NCBI GenBank assembly: GCA_965207985.1
Contig: CBDBND010000011.1
Coordinates: forward strand, 1 to 64,000
Length of the DNA: 64,000 nucleotides
Reading direction: 5' to 3'
Source: CBDBND01 sp965207985
Lineage (GTDB): Bacteria > Pseudomonadota > Alphaproteobacteria > Rhodospirillales > Rhodospirillaceae
Below, piece after piece: positions 43,853-53,439 of the stretch. The position numbers and the translations under genes were made by a program. The notes beneath the pieces were generated by a model. That model did not search any database. It was not told where the DNA came from and saw nothing but the letters and a program-made list of their open reading frames with translations. Position 1 is the first letter of the stretch; every line of letters starts with the position of its first letter.

Positions 43853-44482
43853 ATGAAGATTGTCGGAGCGGGATTTGGCCGCACAGGCACGGCGTCCATG
43901 AAAATCGCGCTGGAACAGCTTGGCTTCGGACCCTGCTACCACATGAGAGAAGTGTTCGAGCGCCCCGAGAGCATTCCCCTTTGGCACAAGGCAGCTTTTG
44001 GTGAAGAGATCGAATGGGACGATATCTTCGACGGCTACAACTCCGGGGTCGATTGGCCGCTTTGCCATTTCTGGGAACCGTTGTCCAAACGCTACCCAGA
44101 CTCAAAAATTCTCCTGACGGTGCGGCCAGCAAACGAGTGGTATACCAGCATGACCAATACCATCTTCAGCCACATCGCTGGCATGGAACCCCAAGGAGAA
44201 TCGCAAAAAGTCTGGAAAGAAATGGTCGACAAGATCGTCCGCAAAGACACCTTTTCCAACCGTACCGATGACCGCGCCCATTGTGAAAAAGTATTTAACG
44301 ATCACAACGCCCATGTGAAGGTCGCAGCGCCGGCCGACCGTCTCATCGTTTACGACGTGGGCAGTGGCTGGGAGCCGCTTTGTGCGGCACTCGATGTGCC
44401 GGTTCCGGACGAACCCTTTCCCAAGACCAACAAGACAGCTGACTTTCAGAAAATGCAAAAAGAAAGAAACGCCGAGCGGTAA
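43853..44482 (+). CDS. Sulfotransferase-family protein (PF17784-like)
   Basis: The start at 43853 follows GAGGAG. 209 residues: KIVGAGFGRTGTASMKIALEQLGFGPCYHM contains the 5'-phosphosulfate-binding loop and the family-typical GFGPCYHMREV. Further motifs include LLTVRPANEWYTSM and a C-terminal WEPLCAALDVPVPDEPFP. Enzymes of this type transfer sulfuryl groups from PAPS, or act on small molecules not yet defined. It ends 17 bp from the MscS gene (convergent). Confidence 0.88.
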   Translation: MKIVGAGFGRTGTASMKIALEQLGFGPCYHMREVFERPESIPLWHKAAFGEEIEWDDIFDGYNSGVDWPLCHFWEPLSKRYPDSKILLTVRPANEWYTSMTNTIFSHIAGMEPQGESQKVWKEMVDKIVRKDTFSNRTDDRAHCEKVFNDHNAHVKVAAPADRLIVYDVGSGWEPLCAALDVPVPDEPFPKTNKTADFQKMQKERNAER

Positions 44483-44499
44483 CGATAGATCGTACGTCG

Positions 44500-45801
44500 C
44501 TACCCTATTTCTTCATTCTGCACATGAATGACCCGTTGCGGGTAAGGGATTTCGATGCTGTGTTCTTTCAAGGTATCCCACAGCGCAAGCAGCACCTGAC
44601 CCTTGACGTTGGTCACGCCGTCTTCAGGGTCTCTAATCCAGAACCGCAAAACGAAATTCAACGAGCTGTCCCCGTATTCGACGAGGTGACAGACTGGAGG
44701 CGGCTCATTGACCACCCGGTCGGGTTTGGCTGCGGCCTCTGCCGCCAACGCCCTGACCTGATGGGGATCGCAGTCATAGGTCACGCCGAACCTGACCTCC
44801 ATGCGTACGTCCTTGTCGCTGTGGGACCAGTTGATCACCTGGCTGGTGACGAAATCGTCGTTGGGGATGAGCAGTTCCTTATTGTCCCTCGTGGTCACGC
44901 CGACAAAGCGTGCGCTCATGGAATTGACCCAGCCGAAGGTGGGGCCGACCTCGATCACGTCACCCGGTTTGATGGATTTGTCCAGCAGCAGGATCAATCC
45001 GCTAATCAGATTTGAAACCTGCTTCTGCAAGCCGATGCCGATGCCGACACCGACGGCACCGGTGAACACGGCAAGGGCGGCGAAATTAATCCCCACCGAA
45101 GACAGCGCCACCATGATCGCCACAACAATCATGGTGAAACGAATGGTCTTACCGATCAGGACCCGGGCGCGGGGTGTGATGTCGGATACTTGCGCAAGTC
45201 GTGAGTCGATAATCTTACTGATGGCCAAGGCGGACCACAGCAAGAGTCCAAGCAGGATTGCACCGTTGATCACCGTCAGCAGGCTTATGCGCGCTTGTCC
45301 CAATGGCAACTCAACGGAATCAAGCGCGTCAATAGTGGGGCTCAGAAGGCCAACAATATTGAGGGCGGCAATAGTCCAAGCGAACGCGGCAAACAAATTG
45401 GCAATGAATTGATTGGCGATCAGGGACGAACTGATTTTGATTAGAATCCAAGCCGTCATTAGGCTTGCCAAGATGCGCAGTAGATCGGTGGCGATATCTG
45501 CCTGAGCCTGAACGACCACGCCGATTCCCAACCAGATCAGGAGGACAAAAACAATTGAGAAAAGCTGGTCGTCAATGACCGAAAGTGCGCGCCGCAGGGG
45601 TGAATAAATCCGCAATCCCTCGAGTCGGGTTTTCAAGCGCGGTTGCAAAGGCTTTGCGATGAATCGGGCTAGGATGGCAAATGCGATAAGCGCACCGCCT
45701 TCAATAAGACTGTCGAGGGTCAGAACTTCGGCCTGAAACCAAGCAAGAACAAGGGCGTACAATTCGGCCCAAAGGGCGGGATTAAACGGATCGTTCATCA
45801 C
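44500..45801 (-). CDS. MscS-family mechanosensitive ion channel
   Basis: 433 residues with about six hydrophobic helices. The pore-lining helix and beta domain are recognised by GAVGVGIGIGLQKQVSNLISGLILLLDKSIKPGDVIEV, followed by GWVNSMSARFVGVTTRDNKELLIPNDDFV and a C-terminal alpha-beta domain. MscS channels release solutes on hypo-osmotic shock. The gene is divergent from the dehalogenase-like genes (115-bp gap) and convergent with the sulfotransferase. It is intact and ordinary in its family. Confidence 0.95.
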   Translation of the reverse strand: MMNDPFNPALWAELYALVLAWFQAEVLTLDSLIEGGALIAFAILARFIAKPLQPRLKTRLEGLRIYSPLRRALSVIDDQLFSIVFVLLIWLGIGVVVQAQADIATDLLRILASLMTAWILIKISSSLIANQFIANLFAAFAWTIAALNIVGLLSPTIDALDSVELPLGQARISLLTVINGAILLGLLLWSALAISKIIDSRLAQVSDITPRARVLIGKTIRFTMIVVAIMVALSSVGINFAALAVFTGAVGVGIGIGLQKQVSNLISGLILLLDKSIKPGDVIEVGPTFGWVNSMSARFVGVTTRDNKELLIPNDDFVTSQVINWSHSDKDVRMEVRFGVTYDCDPHQVRALAAEAAAKPDRVVNEPPPVCHLVEYGDSSLNFVLRFWIRDPEDGVTNVKGQVLLALWDTLKEHSIEIPYPQRVIHVQNEEIG

Positions 45802-45916
45802 AGCCTTACCGTGCTCTAGTCATTCGGAAAGCATAGACCAAGTGACACGAACATGTGACTACGATATGGCGGTAGCATGTGAAATAGTCTCATTAAAGAC
45901 GAAATAGGGGGTACGC

Positions 45917-47001
45917 ATGGTTCAGTTATACCACTCGCGCCGGCATGTGTTACTCGGCGGTATTGCGGCAGTACTAGCCGCAACCAGTCCAAGCTTGGCG
46001 GTGTCGGCCTCTAAATGGCATAGCAGCAGAAAATACGTGGATGTAGGCGACGGTTTAGAAATGGCATACGTGGAAATGGGTGATCCCAATGGTGATCCCA
46101 TCGTCTTTCTCCACGGCAATCCCACGTCGTCGTACTTGTGGCGTAAGGTCATGCCTCACTGCACGCCCTTTGGACGCTGTATCGCCCCTGACCTTATTGG
46201 CATGGGCGCTTCTAGCAAGCTGCCCAACTCGGGCCGCGGCGTATACACCTACGACACCCATCGCAAATACCTCATGAGACTGTTTGATGCCTTGGGCATC
46301 AAAGAAAACATCACTCTCGTCATTCACGATTGGGGATCAGCCTTTGGCTTTGAAATGGCCAGCAAAGATCCAAGCGCCATTCGCGGTATTGTTTATATGG
46401 AGGCTATCTTGCGCCCAACTTCGGGTGCATTGCCCGCCGCTGAAGGTTCAGGACGGCCTGGCGGTCCCCCACAAGGTGCTGGCCAACGCCGGAGAGCTGG
46501 CGGTCCCTCTCAAGGCGGTCCACCGCGTGGAATGCGCGTCCAGGACACCGGTGGCGGCGGTGATAATTTTTCCCGGCTGCGATCCGATGAGGGCGAGGAA
46601 ATGGTTATTTCTTTGTCGAAAACATGTTTATAGGCGGTGTTGATGATTACATGAGCGAGGAAGACAAGGCTGAGTTCCGCCGAGGTTATGAAGAGCCGGG
46701 AGAAGGGCGTCGGCCGACGCTCACTTGGCCAAGGGAATTGCCGTTGGGTGGCGAACCCAAACGCAATGACACCATCATTGCCAAATACTCCGCCTGGCTT
46801 GTCAACGAAAGCCACGACATTCCAAAGCTCTTTATCCGGGCTAATCCCGGTGCCATTTTCCGTAACCCTTTCATGCTTGAATTCGCCCGCACCATTCCCA
46901 ACCAGAAGGAAGTCATGGTGTACGGGAGCCACTTTGTCCAAGAGGTTTCGGGTGATGCCATTGGGCGCGCTATTGCCGAATGGATTCCCACACTGTCATA
47001 A
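45917..47001 (+). pseudogene. Haloalkane dehalogenase-like protein with Tat-type signal, frameshifted
   Basis: The N-terminus (YHSRRHVLLGGIAAVLAATSPSLAVSA) looks like a Tat signal. The alpha/beta-hydrolase core has the halide Asn68 (HGNPTSSYLW), the nucleophile Asp138 (VIHDWGSAFGF) and a Glu after strand 6 (VYMEAILRP). A Gly/Pro/Arg-rich insert of about 55 residues (~165-220) is absent from the two paralogues downstream. The frame breaks near 46610 in a T run; losing one T explains it, since the alternative frame continues as FFVENMFIGGVDD with the C-terminal His in GSHFVQEVSGDAIG. Confidence 0.87.
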
Positions 47002-47013
47002 GGGATCACCGTC

Positions 47014-47901
47014 ATGCTGCCCAACCGAAGAGTCCCTGTGCTTGATGCCCATATGGCCTATGTGGAAGCGGGGGAGGGCGACCCGGTTGTTTTTCTCCAC
47101 GGTAATCCCACGTCGTCCTACCTGTGGCGCAACATCATTCCTCATGTGCAGGGACAGGCTCGCTGCCTTGCGCCCGATCTCATCGGTATGGGGGCGTCGG
47201 ACAAACTGAACGGCAGTCTGTACCGCTTTGTCGATCACAGCCGATATCTGGATGCGTGGTTTGAGGCGGCAGGCGTTACCGAAAACGTCGTCATCGTCGT
47301 GCACGACTGGGGGTCCGCCCTCGGTTTCTATTGGGCGCAGCGAAATCCCGAACGCATGAAAGGGATTGTGCATTTCGAATCCATCACCGCCGTTGCGGAA
47401 TCCGCCAAGGCCGGAGAAAGCGCCAAAGGGTTCTACTCCTTCATGCGCTCGGACGAGGGCGAACGGGCGGTCATTGAAGACAACATGTTTGTCGAACAGA
47501 TCATGCTCGGCTCACTCGGTGACCGGCTGAGCGAGACTGATCGCGCCATTTATCGCTGGCCCTGGCTGGCGGGTGGTGAAGCGCGGCGGCCGCTGATCAC
47601 TTGGCCACGGGAAATTCCGGTCGATGGTGAACCGGTGGATGTGACGGAGATCGTTACCTCCTACCAGACATGGATGGAAACAAACGACATTCCCAAGATG
47701 TTTCTGCTGGGCTCACCCGCAGCCATCATGCGGGAAGGGGAAGGGCGCCTGGAAGCCGCGCGCCGATGGTCCAATCAGATCGAGATCGCCATCCCTGGGG
47801 ATACGGAAACAGACAAACCAGCCGTCAATCACTACATCCAGGAGGTTTGCCCCGACGTCATCGGCAAAGCCATAGCCGACTGGCTTGACTGTTTGCCATA
47901 A
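47014..47901 (+). CDS. Haloalkane dehalogenase-like alpha/beta hydrolase, complete catalytic set
   Basis: 295 residues without a signal peptide. Asn31 (HGNPTSSYLW) and Trp99 form the halide site, Asp98 is the nucleophile (VVHDWGSALGF), Glu122 (VHFESI) fits the acid position of the HLD-II type, and His273 lies in NHYIQEVCPD. The family cleaves carbon-halogen bonds hydrolytically; epoxide-type substrates cannot be excluded. The paralogue before it is broken and the one after has lost the nucleophile, so this is the only one of three expected to be active. AAGGGAT upstream supports the ATG. Confidence 0.93.
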   Translation: MLPNRRVPVLDAHMAYVEAGEGDPVVFLHGNPTSSYLWRNIIPHVQGQARCLAPDLIGMGASDKLNGSLYRFVDHSRYLDAWFEAAGVTENVVIVVHDWGSALGFYWAQRNPERMKGIVHFESITAVAESAKAGESAKGFYSFMRSDEGERAVIEDNMFVEQIMLGSLGDRLSETDRAIYRWPWLAGGEARRPLITWPREIPVDGEPVDVTEIVTSYQTWMETNDIPKMFLLGSPAAIMREGEGRLEAARRWSNQIEIAIPGDTETDKPAVNHYIQEVCPDVIGKAIADWLDCLP

Positions 47902-47905
47902 GCCG

Positions 47906-48778
47906 ATGACCGGCTTTTCCGACCTTCATTATTTGAGCATCAAGGGTCGGACTATGGCCTGGCGGGAGATGGGCGAAGGTCCGCCCATGGTCTTCGTGCA
48001 CGGCAATCCCACGTCGTCCTATCTATGGCGCACTGTGGTTCCCCATCTTTCAGAAGGGAGGCGCTGCCTGGCGCCCGATCTCATCGGTATGGGCTATTCC
48101 GACAAACTGCCCGACCAGGGACCGCGGACCTACTCCTATTTCGTCCATTGCGACTATTTCGACGGCTGGATGGAGAAAATGGGGTTGTCGGAAGACATTG
48201 TCTTCGTCGGCCACAATTGGGGTGTGCCGCTGATGTTTGATTGGGCCATGCGCCATCCCGGCTCGACGCGAGGTTTTGTCCATATGGAAGGGCAGGTGTC
48301 ACGGGTGACAACGGCCATCGTCGGGGAGCGTTTTCAGAAATTCAACGCCCACATGCATTCGCCAGAAATGGAAGCGGAGGTGTTAGAGAACAACCTCTAC
48401 ATGGATCAGTACTTTTATTCCTATGTGGATGACATTTTGACGGATGCTGACCGCACCATTTACGACGCGCCTTATTTAGAAGCCGGCCCCGATCGTCGGC
48501 CCACCATCGACTGGCCTTGCGAGATCCCGGTGGACGGCGCGCCGGCCGATGTTCATCAGCGTTTGATTGAACTCATCGACTGGATGGGATCAAACGACAT
48601 TGCCAAGCTGTGGCTCATTCCCGATACGGGCAGCATCATGATCGGTGAACGCAGGGACGCCGCAGACTCCTTTTCACACCAAACGACGCTGACCATTCTC
48701 GGTGGTCATTACACGCCGGAGACGTCGCCCGACGCTATCGGCCGGGCGATTGCAAAGTGGCTGCAGGATTTGCCCTAG
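47906..48778 (+). CDS. Haloalkane dehalogenase-like protein with Asn at the nucleophile position
   Basis: 290 residues from ATG 47906; a longer frame from TTG 47885 would overlap the previous stop. The fold and halide site are kept (HGNPTSSYLW Asn34; Trp105), as are Glu128 (VHMEGQ) and His in GGHYTPETSPD. The nucleophile position reads GHNWG, so Asp is replaced by Asn104. In studied dehalogenases Asp-to-Asn changes abolish or slow the reaction, though slow self-deamidation is known. It may be a binding protein or act after deamidation. It is convergent with the dienelactone hydrolase gene. Confidence 0.9.
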   Translation: MTGFSDLHYLSIKGRTMAWREMGEGPPMVFVHGNPTSSYLWRTVVPHLSEGRRCLAPDLIGMGYSDKLPDQGPRTYSYFVHCDYFDGWMEKMGLSEDIVFVGHNWGVPLMFDWAMRHPGSTRGFVHMEGQVSRVTTAIVGERFQKFNAHMHSPEMEAEVLENNLYMDQYFYSYVDDILTDADRTIYDAPYLEAGPDRRPTIDWPCEIPVDGAPADVHQRLIELIDWMGSNDIAKLWLIPDTGSIMIGERRDAADSFSHQTTLTILGGHYTPETSPDAIGRAIAKWLQDLP

Positions 48779-48784
48779 TTATGT

Positions 48785-49483
48785 TTAGCTCAACGCGCTT
48801 TTAAACAAATCAAGGGTGCGGCCATGAGCCAATTCGGTTGCTTCCGCGTTGTAGTGGGCCGCATCGGTCTCCCGCGCAAAGCCGTGGTTGCATCCCTCAT
48901 ACGTATGGACACTGACCATTTCGTGGCCCTGAAGCGTCTCGCGCACCTGATCTGATGCTTCTTTGGGTACAAAAGCATCTTCGTCGGCAATGTGGACAAG
49001 CATGGGCTTTTTAATATTGCCCGCTTCACCCAAAAGGCCCTCGATGCCGACACCGTAATACGCCGCACTGGCATCTGTGTCCGTCCGCGTGCCGCTCAAA
49101 TAGGTGAGCAGGCCGCCGAGGCAAAATCCCGTCGTGCCGACTTTGCCATTACAGCCGTCTAGGTTACGCAGGTGGGAAATGGCGGCTTGGATGTCATCAA
49201 CACCCTTGTCCACATCAAACTTGCCGTAGAGGTCGAGACCCTGATTGAACTCTTCCTCGATGGTTGCGTCGAGTTGAACACTGGGCTGAATGCGCCAAAA
49301 AAGATCAGGCGCCAGGGCCATGTAACCCTTTCCAGCCAGCATGTCACAGACATCGCGTATCCACGCGTTCACGCCGAAGATTTCCTGTATGACGACGACC
49401 CCCGGTCCGCCATCGACCGGGTTGGACAGATAACCCATGAAATCCCCGTCTTTGCTTGTAATCGTGACTTCGTTCGAACTCAT
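48785..49483 (-). CDS. Dienelactone hydrolase family protein
   Basis: The start at 49483 (MSSNEVTITSKDGDF) is chosen because GAGGGAG precedes it and the domain begins there. 232 residues: QEIFGVNAWIRD (oxyanion-side Glu), the nucleophile Cys in VGTTGFCLGG, Asp in ADEDAFVPKE and His in GCNHGFARE. This triad belongs to the DLH class, which hydrolyses dienelactones in chlorocatechol breakdown or related esters. The neighbouring dehalogenase-like genes fit a haloorganic or aromatic theme, but the substrate is not shown. Confidence 0.92.
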   Translation of the reverse strand: MSSNEVTITSKDGDFMGYLSNPVDGGPGVVVIQEIFGVNAWIRDVCDMLAGKGYMALAPDLFWRIQPSVQLDATIEEEFNQGLDLYGKFDVDKGVDDIQAAISHLRNLDGCNGKVGTTGFCLGGLLTYLSGTRTDTDASAAYYGVGIEGLLGEAGNIKKPMLVHIADEDAFVPKEASDQVRETLQGHEMVSVHTYEGCNHGFARETDAAHYNAEATELAHGRTLDLFKSALS

Positions 49484-49586
49484 GGTGTGCGCTCCCTCTT
49501 TTCGCATCCCCTATTAAAGAGAGAGTCTTAGAGGGATTCGCTTGCCATGACCAGAGTCAGAAGTATGTGGGGTAGACCGTTGTCTG

Positions 49587-50378
49587 TTAATCGGACGCCG
49601 GCTGCCACGAGCTTTGACGGCCCGTGGTTTCGTGGGTCAAAGAGGTCCGCACGGCATATCGATCCGCTCGGTAAAAAGCGGTGAGCCATTCCACCGGCTG
49701 TTCATTCTGGTCAAAGACCAGACGAGTAAGCTTGAGAAGCGGTGATCCCACTTCGATTCCTAACTGAACTGCCGCGACGGGTTCGGCCAGGGTGGCTGTG
49801 ACTTCCTGATCTGCCCGAGCAAACGCAACCCCGGCTTCGCTGAGGCGGACCAGCATGGGTTTGCGTTCCGTCGATGGATCCAGCCGTTCTGCCACGTGGA
49901 TGGGGACATATGTCGCAATGATGGCCAACGGCTGATCGTCAGAAATACGCAGATGGGAAGATTTCAAAACACGATCACCCGGTTTGATCTGAAGTTTTTG
50001 AGAGATGTCTTGCGCCGGTTCGACAGATTCGTTGGCCAGATGCTGAACGTCTGTGGCAGCACCTAAGGCTTGAACTGTTTGCAGCAGATCGTCCAACGCG
50101 TCAGGCCGAGACGGTTCGACAGCGCCGTCGGCAACAAAGGTACCTTTGCCCCGTTGGCGCAACACCAATCCGTCTCTAACAAGATCGCGCATGGCCCGCT
50201 TCACGGTGATGCGCGACACGTCGAACTCTTTGCATAGAGCCGTTTCCGACGGCAGTGGTTCGCCGGGCGGGTACATGCCTGCACGGATGTTCTCACGCAG
50301 GATCAGATACACCTGGTGATAAAGGGGGACGGCCAAAGTCTCATCGACGGGCCGGGCGACGGTTCCGATCTTGTTCAT
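49587..50378 (-). CDS. GntR-family (HutC/UTRA) regulator
   Basis: The start at 50378 overlaps the SDR stop (ATGA); 263 residues. The N-terminal winged HTH is VPLYHQVYLILRENIRAGMYPPGEPLPSETALCKEFDVSRITVKRAMRDLVRDGLVLRQRGKGTFVA. A UTRA ligand domain (about residues 100-250, with VEWLTAFYRADRYAVRTSL) follows. HutC-type regulators sense an operon substrate. It is the last gene of a seven-gene unit. Its likely operator is the GTATAAA-N8-TTTATAC dyad at 55892-55913, in the divergent promoter region of this operon. Confidence 0.93.
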   Translation of the reverse strand: MNKIGTVARPVDETLAVPLYHQVYLILRENIRAGMYPPGEPLPSETALCKEFDVSRITVKRAMRDLVRDGLVLRQRGKGTFVADGAVEPSRPDALDDLLQTVQALGAATDVQHLANESVEPAQDISQKLQIKPGDRVLKSSHLRISDDQPLAIIATYVPIHVAERLDPSTERKPMLVRLSEAGVAFARADQEVTATLAEPVAAVQLGIEVGSPLLKLTRLVFDQNEQPVEWLTAFYRADRYAVRTSLTHETTGRQSSWQPASD

Positions 50379-51124
50379 GAGTCGAGCACCAGACCGGAGG
50401 AAATGTTCGTATTGGTGCCGGTCATGGACGAAGCGTGCTCTGAACAAAGAAAAAGCACAGCGCCGGCACATTCATCCGCCGTTGCATAGCGGCCTAAGGG
50501 GAGAGCGCTTTTCAATCCCTCATGCTGGTCGTCGGACAGGCGGTCGAGCATGGGCGTATCCACCGGTCCCGGCGATAAAATGTGCACCCGTAAACCGTCC
50601 GACGCCCATTCCTTGGCACAATAACGGGTGAGATTGACCAAAGCCGCTTTCGACGACGCATAGGCTGCGCCGGAAAGGTAGCTGCCGCCATTGTAGCCAT
50701 TGGACGATCCGCACAAGACGGCGACACCGCCCGGTTTGGTCAAGTGTTTATAGCCATGTTTAAGCAACAGGAATGATGACGTGAGGTTGGTATCGACAAC
50801 CGTGTTCCAGTCCTCCAGCGTCATGTCGTCGAGGCGGCCTTTGCCGACTATGCCGGCCATGTGGATGAGGTAATCCAACCGGCCGAATTTTTCGACACAG
50901 CTTGCGATGGCGGACGCAACCGCGTCCTCGTCGGTTACTTCGAGCGTTATCGGTAGAACCCGATCGTCGTCAAAAGGAACAGCGCGGCGGCCCGTGGCCG
51001 CCACGTTTGCCCCCGCGTCCAACATCAGGCGGACGACCGCTTGACCGATGCCGCCGGTCGCGCCGGTGACGAACGCGACGCGGCCTTCGGCATCAAGCAG
51101 AGCAGGTTTTCCGGTGGCGCTCAC
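50375..51124 (-). CDS. SDR-family oxidoreductase (HDO operon)
   Basis: 249 residues: VAFVTGATGGIGQAVVRLML (cofactor), DYLIHMAGIVGKGRL, AVLCGSSNGYNGGSYLSGAAYASSKAALVNLTR (Ser-Tyr-Lys triad intact) and SPGPVDTPMLDRL. An ordinary cytosolic NAD(P)-dependent alcohol dehydrogenase or ketoreductase. It is translationally coupled at both ends: ATGA with the diiron protein upstream and ATGA with GntR downstream. It is the second SDR of the operon with that at 53440. Confidence 0.93.
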   Translation of the reverse strand: MSATGKPALLDAEGRVAFVTGATGGIGQAVVRLMLDAGANVAATGRRAVPFDDDRVLPITLEVTDEDAVASAIASCVEKFGRLDYLIHMAGIVGKGRLDDMTLEDWNTVVDTNLTSSFLLLKHGYKHLTKPGGVAVLCGSSNGYNGGSYLSGAAYASSKAALVNLTRYCAKEWASDGLRVHILSPGPVDTPMLDRLSDDQHEGLKSALPLGRYATADECAGAVLFLCSEHASSMTGTNTNISSGLVLDS

Positions 51125-51837
51125 TCGGCCGCCTGGGTCCAGTTTTGGACAAAGGCATCGTACATGCCGTCGAGCATGCGCCAGCGCATCTCTGTGGATG
51201 CACGTACTGCCGAAATAGCCTTCTGCTGTAGCTCAGGTGAAGTGGCGTATTGCGACGTAATTTCCAGACCGACATCGGCGTGTTCCACGTCGCCGACGAT
51301 GTGAACATGGAAAAATTCCATGTCATCGTCGGTGAGACCCATCTTCTTCATGGCTTCCACGTAAGCCGGGTAGAGCGTGGGCAACTGGCCTTCGAGAGCG
51401 ACCATGATACCGGCAGCGCCTTCGGCTAGATGACGGACACTGACCAGTTCCCAAATCCAAGAGCGCATGGCACGGGTGGACGGGAGGACCTTGCCGCGCA
51501 GTTCGGCTTCAGTGAAATCGTCTCTATTCATTCCACAGGCCAAACCGAACTTGATGAGAAGTTCGGGGTGACGCTTTTCCGGTGTGTCGGGCATTTCTTC
51601 GCCCAAAAGATTTTCCAGCATGTGCTGACGGGCTTCCAGATCATCCAAACGGCAGAAGAATTGAGCAAACTGCTGGGGAATGGGATCGATGTAATAGAAG
51701 TGCTGGACGGCGTATTCACCGATCTGCCTCAGGCTCAGCTCGCCGTTGGCCCAGGCTTTGCTGAACGGATGGCCGCCGGAATGAACAGGCGCCCGGGCGC
51801 CCTCCAACGCGGCAAAGAAGTCTTTTTGCTTCATCAT
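51121..51837 (-). CDS. Heme-oxygenase-like diiron (HDO-type) protein, PqqC/TenA fold
   Basis: 238 residues, all helical. Candidate iron ligands: Glu80 or Glu81 (LLGEEMPD), His90 (KRHPELL), Glu149 (VALEGQLP), and His179, Asp183 and His186 (HIVGDVEHA), i.e. H-x3-D-x2-H. The order E-H-E-H-D-H matches HDO-type oxygenases such as CADD-like proteins and UndA relatives, which use diiron to cleave or oxidise small molecules. It is coupled (ATGA) to the SDR and lies in one operon with UbiD and ALDH. An oxidative step in that pathway is likely (inference); a TenA-like hydrolase role is the alternative. Confidence 0.85.
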   Translation of the reverse strand: MMKQKDFFAALEGARAPVHSGGHPFSKAWANGELSLRQIGEYAVQHFYYIDPIPQQFAQFFCRLDDLEARQHMLENLLGEEMPDTPEKRHPELLIKFGLACGMNRDDFTEAELRGKVLPSTRAMRSWIWELVSVRHLAEGAAGIMVALEGQLPTLYPAYVEAMKKMGLTDDDMEFFHVHIVGDVEHADVGLEITSQYATSPELQQKAISAVRASTEMRWRMLDGMYDAFVQNWTQAAE

Positions 51838-51885
51838 GGTCTTTCTCCTTGGTTTGTCTTTTTCGTGTTTAGGGATCTTTCAAAC

Positions 51886-53406
51886 TCAGTCGCTGGCGCC
51901 CCATTTGGCCAACGGGAAATTCTCGACCGGAATGGTCGTCGTCTTTTCTTCGGTGAAGAACTGCAGGCAGTCTTTGGCGCTGTCGCGGCCGATGCCGGAT
52001 TTCTTGTAGCCGCCGAAGGGCGCGCGCAGTTCGCGGGTCATAGGCGTGTTGACCCAAATGGTGCCGGCCCGCATTTCCTTAGACGCCTTCATCACGGTCG
52101 GCAAATGGTCCGACCAGATATAACCGACCAAGCCGTACTCTGAGGCGTTGGCGATGGCGAGGGCTTCGTCGAGATCATCGTACTTCAGGAATGTGGCGAA
52201 CGGACCGAAGATTTCTTCCTGGCACACTTGTGCTTCGTTGGTTTTGGCCATGACGGCCGTGGGCTCCACATAAAGGCCCACGTCTTGCCGATCGTCCCGT
52301 TTGCCGCCGCTGAGCAGTTCACCACCGTCCTTTTTGGCAATATCCACATAGCCGAGCACCCGCTCCATATGGGCCTTAAAGCAGACGGGGCCGATCTGAG
52401 TTGACATGTCCATGGGGTCGCCCACTTTGATCTTTTTCGACCGGGCGACGAATTTTTCGATGAATTCATCGGCGATGGAGTTTTCAACAAGTATGCGGGA
52501 ACCCGCCAGGCACTGCTGGCCATTGTTGGAGTAAATGCCGAGGATGGCGCCATCCAAGGCCCGGTCCATATCCGCGGTCGACGTGATGATGTTGGCCGAC
52601 TTGCCTCCGAGTTCGAGGGCCACAGGCTTTAGTCCTTCGCCGGCCCGGGCAGCGATCATGCCGCCGGTTTTGGTGCCCCCGGTGAAGGAGACCACGTCCA
52701 CTTCGGAGTGCGATACCAGAGCGTCACCGGTGATATGGCCACGGCCGTTGACCAGATTGACCACGCCTTTGGGAATATCCGTTTCGTGTATGAGCTCGAC
52801 CACCCGGCGCAACGATAAGGGCGTAAATTCGCTGGGTTTAAGCACGCAGGTGTTGCCGAACGCGATGCATGACGCAATCTTCATGGAACAGAGCGCCAAC
52901 GGCGCATTCCACGGGCCGATCAAAGCGCCGACGCCGACCGGCTCGCGGGTGACGATGGAGAGATAGGGTTTTGTCTGCGTATAGGCTTCCCCCGCCGCTT
53001 GGCTCGCCACTTCGGCAAAGAACTCAAAGTTCCAGCCGGTGCGGATGACGTGCATGCCCATCACGTTGGACAAAGTAATGCCGGCGTTCAGTGTTTCGAG
53101 GTATCCCAACTCTTCTTTATGGGCCAAAAGCACCTCTTTAATCTGCATCATGATCCGTTTGCGTTCGTCCACGGACATATGGCGCCAAGGACCGTTCTCG
53201 AAGGTGTCGCGCGCCGTGCGTACGGCAGAATCCACTTCCTCCGCCGACGCTTCCCGCAAGAGTGAGATCTGCTGCTCGGTGATCGGACTGATGACTGGAA
53301 TGTCTTCGCCCGATCCCGACGGGCTGACGGATTCACCACCGATAAAACTGGTACAATGATTGTTGACGGAGAATTTTTTCATCATGTCTTCGGTTACGGC
53401 GTTCAT
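51886..53406 (-). CDS. Aldehyde dehydrogenase (HDO operon)
   Basis: 506 residues with the ALDH landmarks LIGPWNAPL, the general-base Glu265 in ELGGKSANII and catalytic Cys299 in NNGQQCLAGS. Further motifs are CQEEIFGPFATF and a C-terminal GGYKKSGIGRDSAKDCL. It converts an aldehyde to an acid with NAD(P). GGGAGC precedes the ATG. Gaps of 33 and 48 bp link it to the SDR before it and the HDO gene after it. It probably takes the aldehyde made by one of the SDRs or the HDO protein. Confidence 0.95.
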   Translation of the reverse strand: MNAVTEDMMKKFSVNNHCTSFIGGESVSPSGSGEDIPVISPITEQQISLLREASAEEVDSAVRTARDTFENGPWRHMSVDERKRIMMQIKEVLLAHKEELGYLETLNAGITLSNVMGMHVIRTGWNFEFFAEVASQAAGEAYTQTKPYLSIVTREPVGVGALIGPWNAPLALCSMKIASCIAFGNTCVLKPSEFTPLSLRRVVELIHETDIPKGVVNLVNGRGHITGDALVSHSEVDVVSFTGGTKTGGMIAARAGEGLKPVALELGGKSANIITSTADMDRALDGAILGIYSNNGQQCLAGSRILVENSIADEFIEKFVARSKKIKVGDPMDMSTQIGPVCFKAHMERVLGYVDIAKKDGGELLSGGKRDDRQDVGLYVEPTAVMAKTNEAQVCQEEIFGPFATFLKYDDLDEALAIANASEYGLVGYIWSDHLPTVMKASKEMRAGTIWVNTPMTRELRAPFGGYKKSGIGRDSAKDCLQFFTEEKTTTIPVENFPLAKWGASD

Positions 53407-53439
53407 TGTTTGCTCCCTGGTGTCTTGATTTTCTTCGGC

